Shown piece after piece: positions 17,792 to 25,633 of a stretch of 64,000 nucleotides of DNA. The notes beneath the pieces were generated by a model. The model searched no databases and was not told the DNA's origin. It saw only the letters and a list, made by a program, of their open reading frames with translations. Numbering within the stretch: the first letter of the stretch is position 1; the number at the start of each line of letters is the position of its first letter. Source of the DNA: Blautia obeum ATCC 29174 (GTDB lineage Bacteria > Bacillota > Clostridia > Lachnospirales > Lachnospiraceae); the NCBI RefSeq assembly GCF_025147765.1, contig NZ_CP102265.1, forward strand, positions 1,675,001 through 1,739,000. Reading direction: 5' to 3'. The position numbers and the translations under genes are program-made.

Positions 17792-18697
17792 ATGATGATC
17801 AATACGGACAAGACATTCTGTACATATGAGAATATTTATTATGAAATGTGGGAAATAGCAGGGCGGTATACAGAAATCGCGCAGTTTCAGGTAATTGGCC
17901 AAAGTCATGATGACAGGATGATTCCAATGGTGCAGATTGGAAAAGGTGCGGAGACTGTTTTCTGTATTGCAGGTTTAAGTGGACGGGATCGATGTATGCC
18001 GGTATATCTTATGCATATGCTGAAAGAATATGTCAAAGCATGGGAATGTCGATGGAAATTGGAGAGTCTGTACGACCTTCGGGCATTACTGGAAGACTGG
18101 AAAATCTGTTTTATTCCACTTTTGAATCCGGATGGATATGAAATTTATGAGAAAGATTTCTATGCGATCCGGAATCCGATTTATCGACAGATGCTGAGAA
18201 TGCAGGAGATTCCATGCAAAGAATTTATCTGTAACAGCAGAGGGGTAAATCTGCGAAAAAATTTCCCGACACAGTACTACAGAAGAAAACAAATTCACAG
18301 TCAGCCGGCGAGTGAAAATGAAACAAAAGCACTTATAAAAGTTTTTCAGGAAAATACAGGAAGAGGACTTTTGTCCTTTGGCTACTCTGAGAGACAAATT
18401 GTTTATTTCAGACAATCGCAGTCATTTGCTGCAAATCAAAAAAGCTATCGCCTTGCAAGACATTTGCAAAAACAGGCAGGACTGAATGCAGATAAAGCAA
18501 AATATCATCTGGACGATGTAGAACCAACAGGAAAACGAGGGTATGGTTCTCCGGAACAGTTTTATGCAGAAATATGCAGACAGCCAGCGTTCAGAATTGA
18601 GATACCACGCAGAAGCGGAGAAAATGAGATGGTTCCTGATCCGGCAGAATATGAGGAAATACATACATTACCGCTGGAATATCTTTTTTCACTCTGA
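17792..18697 (+). CDS. M14 carboxypeptidase-like protein lacking zinc ligands
   Basis: A 301-residue protein with the layout of M14 zinc carboxypeptidases. VFCIAGLSGRDRCMPVYLM is where the family has HxxE, and it is followed by IPLLNPDGYE, SRGVNLRKNFP and RIEIPRRSGE (the usual catalytic Glu). The metal site is altered: the HxxE pair reads SGRD (residues 63-66), and the third-ligand position near residue 190 reads LLSFGYSE with no histidine. There is no signal peptide. It is probably a non-catalytic relative, or one with a changed metal site. RBS GAGGG precedes two consecutive ATGs. It stands alone between a terminator and miaB. Confidence 0.7.
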   Translation: MMINTDKTFCTYENIYYEMWEIAGRYTEIAQFQVIGQSHDDRMIPMVQIGKGAETVFCIAGLSGRDRCMPVYLMHMLKEYVKAWECRWKLESLYDLRALLEDWKICFIPLLNPDGYEIYEKDFYAIRNPIYRQMLRMQEIPCKEFICNSRGVNLRKNFPTQYYRRKQIHSQPASENETKALIKVFQENTGRGLLSFGYSERQIVYFRQSQSFAANQKSYRLARHLQKQAGLNADKAKYHLDDVEPTGKRGYGSPEQFYAEICRQPAFRIEIPRRSGENEMVPDPAEYEEIHTLPLEYLFSL

Positions 18698-18830
18698 TTT
18701 TTCAGGAATGTATCCCGGACGGCATTATAACGCTTGCGTTGGACAAAAAATTCCTGTATATTAAAGAATAGTGCTTAAAAAAGAAATTGGTAGTGATTAA
18801 TATGTTTATAAAACAAAGGAGTTATACAAA

Positions 18831-20261
18831 ATGACAAACGAATCCTCTAAAGGACAGAATACGAGTGCAGAAGAAACGTTGCGTCAGCGTTCATTCATAG
18901 AACTTGCGCAGGCACTGACGGCGCAGAAATCCAATACTCTTGGACGTCCATTGACATACTGCCTGACAACATTTGGATGTCAGATGAATGAAAAACAGTC
19001 AGAGGCAGTGGCCGGTATTATGGATGAGATCGGGTATCACAGACAGGACAATGAAGAAGCAGATGTTGTGATCTATAATACCTGCACTGTTCGTGAAAAC
19101 GCGAACCTGAAGGTATACGGAAGACTGGGACACCTGCACAGTCTGAAGGATCACAATCCGGATATGAAGATCATTCTTTTTGGATGTATGATGCAGGAAC
19201 AGCATGTAGTAGATAAGATTAAGAAATCCTATCCATTTGTCAATCTGGTATTTGGAACACATAATATTTTTAAATATGCGGAACTTTTTTATGAGATGCT
19301 CCAGTCTGAGCAGCAGATCGTAGATATCTGGGAAGGAACCGATCAGATCGTGGAAGATCTTCCGACAGAAAGAAATTATACATTTAAATCAGGCGTCAAT
19401 ATTATGTTTGGCTGCAACAATTTCTGCAGTTACTGCATTGTCCCATATGTGCGTGGACGTGAGCGAAGCCGTGAGCCGGAGGCAATCGTAAAAGAAGTAA
19501 AACGTCTGGTTGCAGATGGAGTATCTGAGGTTATGCTTCTGGGACAGAATGTAAACTCTTATGGAAAGACACTGGAACATCCGGTAACATTTGCTCAGCT
19601 GCTGGAAATGCTGGAAGATGTGGAAGGTCTGAAGCGTATTCGCTTTATGACTTCACACCCGAAAGATCTTTCGGATGAACTGATCGAAACAATGGCAAAG
19701 AGTAAAAAAATCTGTCATCATCTGCATTTGCCATTGCAGTCAGGAAGCAGCCGTATCCTTAAAGCTATGAATAGACGCTATGATAAAGAAAAATATCTGA
19801 ATCTGGTTGATAAGATCCGTACAGCGATTCCGGATATTTCTCTGACAACAGATATCATTGTCGGGTTCCCGGGAGAGACAGAAGAGGATTTTGAAGAAAC
19901 TCTGGATGTTGTATCTAAATGTGGCTATGACACGGCATTTACATTTTTATATTCCAGAAGAAGCGGAACACCTGCTGCCGAAATGGAACAGATACCGCAG
20001 GATGTTGCAAAGGAACGTTTTAACCGCCTGCTTGCGCTGGTACAGCAGGAGGGACGTATTCGTTCTTCCAGATTTGAAGGTTCTGTGCAGGAAGTTCTGG
20101 TAGAAGAAGAGAGCAGGGAAAAAGGAATATTTACAGGAAGAACAGAATATAATCTTCTTGTACATTTCCCGGGAACAGCAGATCTTCTTGGAAAATATGT
20201 AAAGGTAAGCCTGGATGAATGTCATGGATTCTATTATATGGGGTCTCTGGTGGAAGAATAA
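18831..20261 (+). CDS. miaB: tRNA-2-methylthio-N6-dimethylallyladenosine synthase (MiaB)
   Basis: A 476-residue radical-SAM methylthiotransferase that converts i6A37 to ms2i6A37 in tRNAs reading UNN codons. The N-terminal UPF0004 domain has its three cysteines (FGCQMN, YNTCTVRE, LFGCMMQ). The radical-SAM cluster CNNFCSYC is near residue 196, and a TRAM domain occupies the C-terminus (EVLVEEESREKG ... VKVSLDECHG). About 45 extra residues precede the first domain, as in many Clostridia. RBS AAAGGAG. In Clostridia miaB commonly precedes mutS-mutL; here a short mutS-like start is found 2.4 kb downstream. Confidence 0.95.
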   Translation: MTNESSKGQNTSAEETLRQRSFIELAQALTAQKSNTLGRPLTYCLTTFGCQMNEKQSEAVAGIMDEIGYHRQDNEEADVVIYNTCTVRENANLKVYGRLGHLHSLKDHNPDMKIILFGCMMQEQHVVDKIKKSYPFVNLVFGTHNIFKYAELFYEMLQSEQQIVDIWEGTDQIVEDLPTERNYTFKSGVNIMFGCNNFCSYCIVPYVRGRERSREPEAIVKEVKRLVADGVSEVMLLGQNVNSYGKTLEHPVTFAQLLEMLEDVEGLKRIRFMTSHPKDLSDELIETMAKSKKICHHLHLPLQSGSSRILKAMNRRYDKEKYLNLVDKIRTAIPDISLTTDIIVGFPGETEEDFEETLDVVSKCGYDTAFTFLYSRRSGTPAAEMEQIPQDVAKERFNRLLALVQQEGRIRSSRFEGSVQEVLVEEESREKGIFTGRTEYNLLVHFPGTADLLGKYVKVSLDECHGFYYMGSLVEE

Positions 20262-20315
20262 TCGACATGACGGATTGTGGATATGGTAACGGAGAAACCG
20301 TAAAAATGGATAAAT

Positions 20316-20345
20316 TTGACAGGTTGTAATGTTTTGTGGTACTGT
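20316..20345 (+). promoter_or_regulatory. Probable promoter of the Lys/Ala-rich protein gene
   Basis: TTGACA (20316-20321), 18-base spacer, TACTGT (20340-20345). The -10 match is moderate. A G/C-poor leader of about 50 bases leads to AGGAGG. Confidence 0.45.
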
Positions 20346-20401
20346 TACGAAGAAGCGGCACAACAAACAGTAGTTGTAATTGTTTACAGGAGGAAAATAT
20401 T

Positions 20402-20848
20402 ATGAGAAAAAAGAGTGTAAAAACAACAGCTAAATCAACAGAAGCAATCACAGAGACAGCAGCAAAAGTAAAAGAAACTGTAAAAGCAGCAGCAAAAAAG
20501 GTAGAGGAGTCTGCACCGGCTGAAAAAACAGCAGAAGTTGTGAAAGAAGTAGTTAACAAAGCTCCGGAAGCAGTTCAGAAGGCAGAGAAAACTGTAAAAA
20601 CTGCAACCAAGACTGCAACAAAAGCAGTACGCAAAGCTGCTGGTGCAAGAGTAAAAGAAGTATCTCTTGAAATTTTCGAAACGAATGTATCTCTGAAAGA
20701 TGTAGAGAAAGCAGTTAAGAAAGATGTTGCAGAAAAAGGACTGACAGGTGATATCTGTATTTATATCAATGCAGAAAGAAGAGCTGCATATTATACAGTA
20801 AATCAGGAAGGTTCTGACGAATATAAAGTAGATCTTGGTAACTTATAA
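20402..20848 (+). CDS. DUF6465-like protein with histone-like Lys/Ala-rich N-terminus
   Basis: A 148-residue protein. Residues 1-85 are Ala/Lys/Thr/Glu repeats (TAAKVKETVKAAAKKVEE), like H1-type or DNA-coating tails. The C-terminal 60 residues form a small alpha/beta domain (VSLEIFETNVSLKDVEKAVK ... GDICIYINAERRAAYYTVN). I associate this domain with DUF6465 of Lachnospiraceae, with moderate certainty and no known function. AGGAGG lies eight bases before the ATG at 20402; a longer in-frame start at 20336 has no RBS. Only three bases separate it from the dihydrouridine synthase gene. Confidence 0.7.
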   Translation: MRKKSVKTTAKSTEAITETAAKVKETVKAAAKKVEESAPAEKTAEVVKEVVNKAPEAVQKAEKTVKTATKTATKAVRKAAGARVKEVSLEIFETNVSLKDVEKAVKKDVAEKGLTGDICIYINAERRAAYYTVNQEGSDEYKVDLGNL

Positions 20849-20851
20849 TCC

Positions 20852-21802
20852 ATGAAATTATACCTTGCACCGCTGGAAGGAATCACCAGTTATATTTATC
20901 GAAAAGCACTGTATCAGTGTTTTGATGGATTTGATAAATATTTTATTCCATTTATCAGAGCAAAACAGAACCTGAATTTCAGCGGGAGAGAAAAGAAAGA
21001 CATTTCTCCGGAAAATAATTCCGGGATGTATGCAGTCCCTCAGATATTGACCCGAAATGCAGATGATTTTCTACGTACAGCGAATCAACTGAAAGAGTAT
21101 GGATATCAGGAAGTGAATCTGAATCTTGGGTGTCCATCCAAAACAGTAGTGACAAAGGGCTGCGGAGCAGGATTTTTGGCCAGACCGGAGGAACTGGAAC
21201 AGTTTCTGGACAGGATTTTCAGCAAAACAGATATGAAGATCTCGGTGAAGACTCGTTTGGGGATGGAGGATGCAGAGGAATTTCCACGGCTGATGGAAAT
21301 TTACAATCGTTTTCCCATGGAAGAACTGATCATTCATCCGAGAGTACAGAAGGATTTTTACAATAATACTCCGAATCTGGAGGCATTTGGTGAAGCACTT
21401 GCCATCAGTAAGAACCCTGTATGTTATAATGGAGATATTTTTTCAACAGATGATTTTAAAAGAATCCAGTCACAGTTTCCGGATGTAGAATGCTTTATGA
21501 TGGGAAGAGGTGTTCTTGCAGATCCGTCACTTGCCCGTGAAATCAGGGGCGGAAAGGCAGCAGATCAGTCGGATATCCGTAGATTTCACGATCTTCTGTA
21601 TCATACATACCGTGAGGAAGTGTCTGGGGATAGAAATGTTCTTTTCAAAATGAAAGAAATCTGGTTTTATCTGGCACCAATGTTTGCGGACAGTAAGAAA
21701 TATGCCAAAAAGATTAAAAAAAGCGAGAGATGTGTGGTATATGAGAGTGCAGTAAATGAACTGTTTGCAAATTGCAGATTTACAGGAACACAGAGTAAGT
21801 AA
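20852..21802 (+). CDS. dus: tRNA-dihydrouridine synthase family protein
   Basis: A 316-residue FMN-dependent TIM-barrel enzyme that reduces uridine to dihydrouridine in tRNA. Diagnostic parts are YLAPLEGITSYIYRKAL, the catalytic-cysteine loop NLNLGCPSKTVVTKGCGAG, SVKTRLGM, LIIHPR and CYNGDIFS, then MMGRGVLADPSL. It begins three bases after the preceding gene. The RBS is poor (AACTTATAATCC), so translation probably depends on coupling. A bidirectional terminator follows. Confidence 0.92.
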   Translation: MKLYLAPLEGITSYIYRKALYQCFDGFDKYFIPFIRAKQNLNFSGREKKDISPENNSGMYAVPQILTRNADDFLRTANQLKEYGYQEVNLNLGCPSKTVVTKGCGAGFLARPEELEQFLDRIFSKTDMKISVKTRLGMEDAEEFPRLMEIYNRFPMEELIIHPRVQKDFYNNTPNLEAFGEALAISKNPVCYNGDIFSTDDFKRIQSQFPDVECFMMGRGVLADPSLAREIRGGKAADQSDIRRFHDLLYHTYREEVSGDRNVLFKMKEIWFYLAPMFADSKKYAKKIKKSERCVVYESAVNELFANCRFTGTQSK

Positions 21803-21840
21803 ATGGAATCACTTTGATTATAAAAAACAGAAATTCTATA

Positions 21841-21893
21841 AAAAAGAAAGGCTTTGAGTATTTTGTTCATGTACTCATTGCCTTTCTTTTTAC
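21841..21893. terminator. Bidirectional terminator between dus and the Ser/Asp-rich gene
   Basis: AAAAAGAAAGGC pairs with GCCTTTCTTTTT, with inner GAGTA/TACTC, leaving A-rich and T-rich flanks. It serves convergent genes. Confidence 0.85.
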
Positions 21894-21896
21894 TTT

Positions 21897-22448
21897 TTAA
21901 TAATTGCTGTCTTCAGTGGCAATATCAAAAGGGGCACTGTCTGTGGTGTCAGAAGTATCGCTGCTGCTGGTATCGGTAGAAGAATCCCCACTATCCTGCG
22001 AGGAATCATCATAACTGTTATCAGTTGAGGTGTCTTCAGATCCGTCATCAGATGGATAATCGATCTGATCTGAAGAATCATAACCGCCCTGATCGGAAGA
22101 GCCTTCATCTGCAACGTCACCGTTGCCGGTGTCACCGGAATAATCAGTTCCAGGATTATAAGTAGCCTGATCGGAGGAATCGGAGCTGTCGGAGGAATCG
22201 GAGCTGTCGGAAGAATCGGAACTATCGTCATAGTTGTTGTCTTCTGTATAGATGTTAAATCCGGCATCTTCATCCTGGCTGGAACGAAGAGCCTCTGCTT
22301 CTGCAGCTGTCTCTGGTGCCTCTTTAACGGTAGCCTTTGCCTTGGCAGCAACAGCAGCATCTTTTGGGACAACTGCATAGACTGCAAACATGGCACAGGA
22401 AAAGACAAGTGCCATGAGTGCGATATGAATTTCGTCTCTGTATTTCAT
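21897..22448 (-). CDS. Secreted/membrane-anchored Ser-Asp-repeat protein
   Basis: A 183-residue protein. The N-terminal hydrophobic segment (HIALMALVFSCAMFAVYAVV) would be a signal anchor. The rest is extremely acidic and serine-rich with repeated DSSDSSD units and no cysteines after the anchor. The DNA encoding the DSS repeats (about 22,171-22,227) is a near-perfect 18-base tandem repeat, so repeat number could vary in frame. AGAGGTAA serves as RBS on the - strand. No enzyme motif is seen; a disordered surface stalk is the likeliest reading. Confidence 0.75.
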   Translation of the reverse strand: MKYRDEIHIALMALVFSCAMFAVYAVVPKDAAVAAKAKATVKEAPETAAEAEALRSSQDEDAGFNIYTEDNNYDDSSDSSDSSDSSDSSDSSDQATYNPGTDYSGDTGNGDVADEGSSDQGGYDSSDQIDYPSDDGSEDTSTDNSYDDSSQDSGDSSTDTSSSDTSDTTDSAPFDIATEDSNY

Positions 22449-22568
22449 AGAAATTACCTCTTTTATGTGTTGTGATCATTTTTTATAAGTATAGCATGAG
22501 TTTCGACTTTTTTGTAAAGAAAATTCTACCAGAGGAGGAATTTTCTCAAAATCTCGGAATACGTCGTC

Positions 22569-22597
22569 TTGCATCAAAACTTTAAACATGCTATTAT
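22569..22597 (+). promoter_or_regulatory. Promoter in front of the truncated mutS start
   Basis: TTGCAT (22569-22574), 17 bases, TATTAT (22592-22597). It is positioned 56 bases before the ATG of the eight-codon mutS-like fragment and now transcribes into the element's left end. Confidence 0.6.
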
Positions 22598-22652
22598 AGT
22601 TAATTGACTATGACTGATAATAGAGTGAACAGTAGAGGAGAATTATAAAACG

Positions 22653-22679
22653 ATGGCAATGTCACCGATGATGCATTAG
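22653..22679 (+). pseudogene. mutS: 5'-terminal fragment of mutS (eight codons)
   Basis: AGAGGAG is followed at normal distance by an ATG reading MAMSPMMH and then TAG. MutS proteins of Clostridia start with very similar residues (MA-x-(S/T)PMM-(Q/H)-x-Y), and mutS is normally found downstream of miaB. The homology stops exactly where non-chromosomal sequence begins. I infer that insertion of the mobile element, or a deletion at its edge, separated the mutS start from its body, which is not in this window. Eight residues are too few for proof. Confidence 0.5.
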
Positions 22680-23025
22680 TGAAATTTCGGTATTGTTGAA
22701 AAACCGCATAAATACAGGCTTTATAAGAATTTTGAACTTATGAGCATTTAACGATAAGTGGTACTCAGTGGTAAGAAATATGCCTGAGTAGAAACAAGAC
22801 TGTGGTCAAAATTATCGTCGGAAAACAACCTAAACATTTTTTTTTAAATTTGCATGGCACTGGGAAGCGAATTTGCAATTATCTATTTTTTAAGTAACAG
22901 GAAGTTAAATTTAATACAACCATTAAAAAAATCTTTTATGCTTCAGACGGAAATAATGTCTGCTTCATAAAAGATTTTTTGTAATAATATTGTAATATTT
23001 ACCTTCCGCGAGAGGAGAGCGCAGG
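22680..23025. other. Left end region of the mobile element, no gene
   Basis: This 346-base stretch contains no reading frame with an RBS. It is AT-rich, includes a run of nine Ts near 22,840, and ends in a strong hairpin. If the element integrated in mutS, the attachment site should lie at its left edge, near the TAG at 22677. Confidence 0.5.
22925..22980. terminator. Strong bidirectional hairpin before the DUF1848 gene
   Basis: AAAAAATCTTTTATG pairs perfectly with CATAAAAGATTTTTT, and an inner CAGAC/GTCTG stem extends it. The A- and T-runs make it usable as a terminator on both strands. It would stop the mutS-promoter transcript before the next gene. Confidence 0.8.
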
Positions 23026-23976
23026 ATGATTATACATGCAAGCATGAGAACCGATATACCTGCATTTTATTCCGAATGGTTTACAAATAGAATCCGTGAA
23101 GGGTATGTTCGAGTGAGAAATCCCTATGATCCTTTACAGGTTACAGAATATAGCCTTGATCCTGAAGTCGTTGATTTGATTGTATTCTGTTCAAAAAATC
23201 CAGTCCCTATGTTGAAGTATATGGATTTGCTGAAATCTTACAGGACATACTGGTATATCACAATCACTCCATATGAAGCAGACATCGAACCAGGATTATT
23301 TAAAACAATTGTAAGTAAAAGAAAAATCATTGAAGCATTTCTGCAGATATCAGAAATTGTAGGAGAAGAGCATATTGGCTGGAGATACGATCCGATTTTT
23401 ATCGATGACAAATATACTGTCAAGTATCATTTGGAACAGTTTGAGGGCATATCTGCGGCTTTACAAGGGTATACAAAAAATTGCGTGATAAGTTTTCTTG
23501 ATTTATACCAGAAAGTAAAAAGGAATTTTCCAGAAGTGAAAATGGTATCCAAAGAGCAGAGAAAATATCTTGGGGAACGTATGACACGTATTGCCACAGA
23601 GCACAAAATGATTTTGCGGCCTTGTGGGGAGGGAACGGAACTTGCTGCATTTGGAGCAGACTGTAATGGCTGTATGACACAGCAGATTTATGAAAATGCC
23701 ATTCATATGTCACTTGACATGCCGAAAAAACAATTCCTTAGAAAAGAGTGTGCATGTTATTTGGGAAATGATATTGGTGCTTATAATAGTTGTCCGCATA
23801 TGTGCAAGTATTGTTATGCAAATTATGATGAAAAAAGTGTGCGCCTTAATCGTATAAATCATAATCCGAAATCAGCATTTTTGATAGGTGATGATATGCC
23901 AAATGACAAGGTTCATAAAGCAGTGCAGAAAAGCTGGATAAATGGACAGATTAGTTTGAATGGGTTCTTTATATGA
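23026..23976 (+). CDS. DUF1848 family protein, possible radical-SAM-like iron-sulfur enzyme
   Basis: A 316-residue protein. MIIHASMRTDIPAFYSEWF at the start and FCSKNPVPMLKYMD, WYITITPYEADIEPG and GWRYDPIFIDDKYT are typical of DUF1848. The C-terminal cysteines (ECACYLGNDIGAYNSCPHMC followed by KYCYAN) suggest an iron-sulfur cluster; the CPHMCKYC spacing is CxxxCxxC, as in radical-SAM proteins but placed unusually near the C-terminus. No reaction is known. RBS GAGGAGAG. It is the first gene after the disrupted mutS start and is separated from the conjugation genes by low-GC DNA. Confidence 0.8.
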   Translation: MIIHASMRTDIPAFYSEWFTNRIREGYVRVRNPYDPLQVTEYSLDPEVVDLIVFCSKNPVPMLKYMDLLKSYRTYWYITITPYEADIEPGLFKTIVSKRKIIEAFLQISEIVGEEHIGWRYDPIFIDDKYTVKYHLEQFEGISAALQGYTKNCVISFLDLYQKVKRNFPEVKMVSKEQRKYLGERMTRIATEHKMILRPCGEGTELAAFGADCNGCMTQQIYENAIHMSLDMPKKQFLRKECACYLGNDIGAYNSCPHMCKYCYANYDEKSVRLNRINHNPKSAFLIGDDMPNDKVHKAVQKSWINGQISLNGFFI

Positions 23977-24061
23977 AAATAAATTAGAGCTGGCTTATTG
24001 AAAGAGAATGTGATAAGATTAAGAAAGAACATACATTCGAAAAATGGGGCGGTGTAGTAAA

Positions 24062-24424
24062 TTGAGAAAAAGTGAAAAACTAAAGAAAATTCAATTATTG
24101 CTGAATCAGAAAAATCTGTATGAGGACCAGTATGAGAGATTATTAGCTGCAACAGGAGACTGGAAAAGCAATTATACGGACTATCTGATCACAGAACCGA
24201 TTGATTTGGTGGAAGAATTGAAACGTGTTCCGGAAGCTGATTATGAGCTCTGTACGGCATTGCTTACAATGCTTGTAAAGGAAGAAATTCCTGAAAATGC
24301 CTCTGATAAAACGTTTGTGGATCATAAAGGTCTTCTGATTTTAGAAAGAATGAATGAAATACTAAGTGTAGGAGCGAGAGAAGATGAAAGCGGGAGATAC
24401 GGCCTATCTTGTGGAATCAAATAG
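24062..24424 (+). CDS. Hypothetical mobile-element protein
   Basis: A mostly helical, charged protein of about 120 residues (LKKIQLLLNQKNLYEDQYE ... VEELKRVPEADYELCTALL). I do not recognise a family. The TTG at 24062 is chosen because GGGGCGGTG lies just upstream; the in-frame ATG at 24044 would precede it with six residues. The 3' end overlaps the next small gene by 41 bases. Confidence 0.55.
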   Translation: MRKSEKLKKIQLLLNQKNLYEDQYERLLAATGDWKSNYTDYLITEPIDLVEELKRVPEADYELCTALLTMLVKEEIPENASDKTFVDHKGLLILERMNEILSVGAREDESGRYGLSCGIK

Positions 24425-24584
24425 ATTTGTTCATGAGGTAGAAATTCTCAGATGTAATGGAGAATTGTATATTGTGTGTTTTAAAGATAACGGCGTCGGA
24501 TTGTACTTTAAAGCATATCACTTACTTCTTACGTCTTGGAAAACTGTCAAAAGTATTAGTCAGGCTCCAGAGCATAAAGTTTAG
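24384..24584 (+). CDS. Small hypothetical protein, SH3-like beta fold likely
   Basis: A 66-residue protein (KAGDTAYLVESNRFVHEVEI ... LYIVCFKDNGVGLYFKAYHL) with alternating beta-strand pattern, comparable in style to the 73-residue protein at 28,688. It overlaps the preceding gene and has GAGAGAAG as a moderate RBS. No known function; probably an accessory protein of the element. Confidence 0.5.
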   Translation: MKAGDTAYLVESNRFVHEVEILRCNGELYIVCFKDNGVGLYFKAYHLLLTSWKTVKSISQAPEHKV

Positions 24585-24640
24585 AAAAATTCATATGATT
24601 GTTGGCATTGAGACTATTGGGAAAAGAATCAAATTGTTTA

Positions 24641-24686
24641 AAACTGCTGCTATCTATAGGTGAAAATCATAGATAACAGCAGTTTT
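24641..24686 (+). terminator. Intrinsic terminator
   Basis: AACTGCTGCTATCTAT pairs with ATAGATAACAGCAGTT (one bulged base) and is followed by Ts. It closes the small-gene pair upstream. Confidence 0.85.
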
Positions 24687-24787
24687 TTGTGTGATTCCAA
24701 AAAAATCTTAAAAAAGTTGCAAAAAAATTTTATTTTTTACAGAAAATGGTACTTTTTTTTATTCTTTCTATACAGAGGGGAAAATAA

Positions 24788-24979
24788 TTGATGAGGAGGA
24801 TGCTTATTATCTGGAAAATAGTTTTAGTGATTTTGGTAGTATTGGCATGTGTTATTACGGGGTTATATTGCTGTCTGGTCAAGGCGAGTGAGGCAGATGC
24901 TGAACTGGAGAGGTTCTATAATGAAAAATATGGAAAGAAAGGTGGAAAGAAATGCCAAAAGGAAGATCAGGCATTATAA
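24788..24979 (+). CDS. Small single-pass membrane protein
   Basis: A 63-residue protein with one hydrophobic helix (IVLVILVVLACVITGLYCCL) and a Lys-rich tail. Initiation at TTG 24788 (next codon ATG) fits GAGGGG seven bases upstream. The same 16-base start context GAGGGGAAAATAATTG recurs at the TTG start at 40,700. Overlaps the next gene by 28 bases. Function unknown. Confidence 0.55.
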   Translation: MMRRMLIIWKIVLVILVVLACVITGLYCCLVKASEADAELERFYNEKYGKKGGKKCQKEDQAL

Positions 24980-25515
24980 CAGAGGAATTTAAGGGAAAAG
25001 AAAATACGGCATATCATGACGTGGAGAAATTGTTTAAAATTTATCGTTCGGTAAATTGGAAAATGCAGATTAAGATTAATCAGGTCAAAAGACATTTTCA
25101 GTTAGAGTATGGAACCGATGTAGATAAATTTTTGGACAGTTTATATCAGGCGGGCATGGATGTAGATACGGATCTTGCAAGTGAAAAGGAACGGGTGGAG
25201 TCGATTAATCATTCCAATAAATTTCTAAAACTGATGGATGAGTCCGTTGATCTGATGAGAAAATATCATCCGCAGGGCGAGAGATATTATTGGGTGCTCT
25301 ATTACAGTTATATGTCGGCTTACAAAGCAGAAAATGTAGAGGAAATCCTTGATAAACTGGAACCACATTGTCCTCAGCTTACACGGGTTCACAGAACTAC
25401 TTATTTCCGGTGGAGAGATCAGGCATTCGAGGCAGTTGGAAGTATACTTTGGGGCTGTGAAGGTGAATGTGAAAAAATGATGAAGCAGTTTAGCGAAGAG
25501 TTTCAGGAAATATGA
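24952..25515 (+). CDS. Hypothetical protein, possible ArpU/RinA-like regulator
   Basis: A 187-residue soluble protein (KLFKIYRSVNWKMQIKINQV at the front; YYWVLYYSYMSAYKAENVEE then RTTYFRWRDQAFEAVGSILW at the back). The C-terminal part is laid out like the sigma-region-4-type helix-turn-helix of ArpU/RinA-type phage regulators, but no exact motif is decisive. RBS AGGTGG six bases before the ATG. It lies immediately upstream of the parM promoter. Confidence 0.5.
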   Translation: MPKGRSGIITEEFKGKENTAYHDVEKLFKIYRSVNWKMQIKINQVKRHFQLEYGTDVDKFLDSLYQAGMDVDTDLASEKERVESINHSNKFLKLMDESVDLMRKYHPQGERYYWVLYYSYMSAYKAENVEEILDKLEPHCPQLTRVHRTTYFRWRDQAFEAVGSILWGCEGECEKMMKQFSEEFQEI

Positions 25516-25542
25516 GGTACAAAAAATTTTTCTGCGATTCTG

Positions 25543-25617
25543 TTGACACAGAAATTCCGAAAAAATTATATTGAAGCTGAAAAGACGTACAAAAAGACGC
25601 ATAAAAATTCGGAATTT
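25543..25617 (+). promoter_or_regulatory. parM promoter with inverted-repeat operator
   Basis: TTGACA (25543-25548), 18 bases, TATATT (25567-25572). The perfect repeat AAATTCCGAA (25552-25561) and TTCGGAATTT (25608-25617) brackets the start region, one arm lying inside the promoter. In plasmid par systems the adaptor protein binds such sites near its own promoter, so this is a candidate ParR operator or centromere. Confidence 0.6.
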
Positions 25618-25633
25618 TGAAAGGAGAACAGAT

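Noticed and set aside
22171..22227. Short direct repeats resembling a CRISPR array
   Set aside because: They are contiguous 18-base units without spacers and encode the DSS repeats of a protein.
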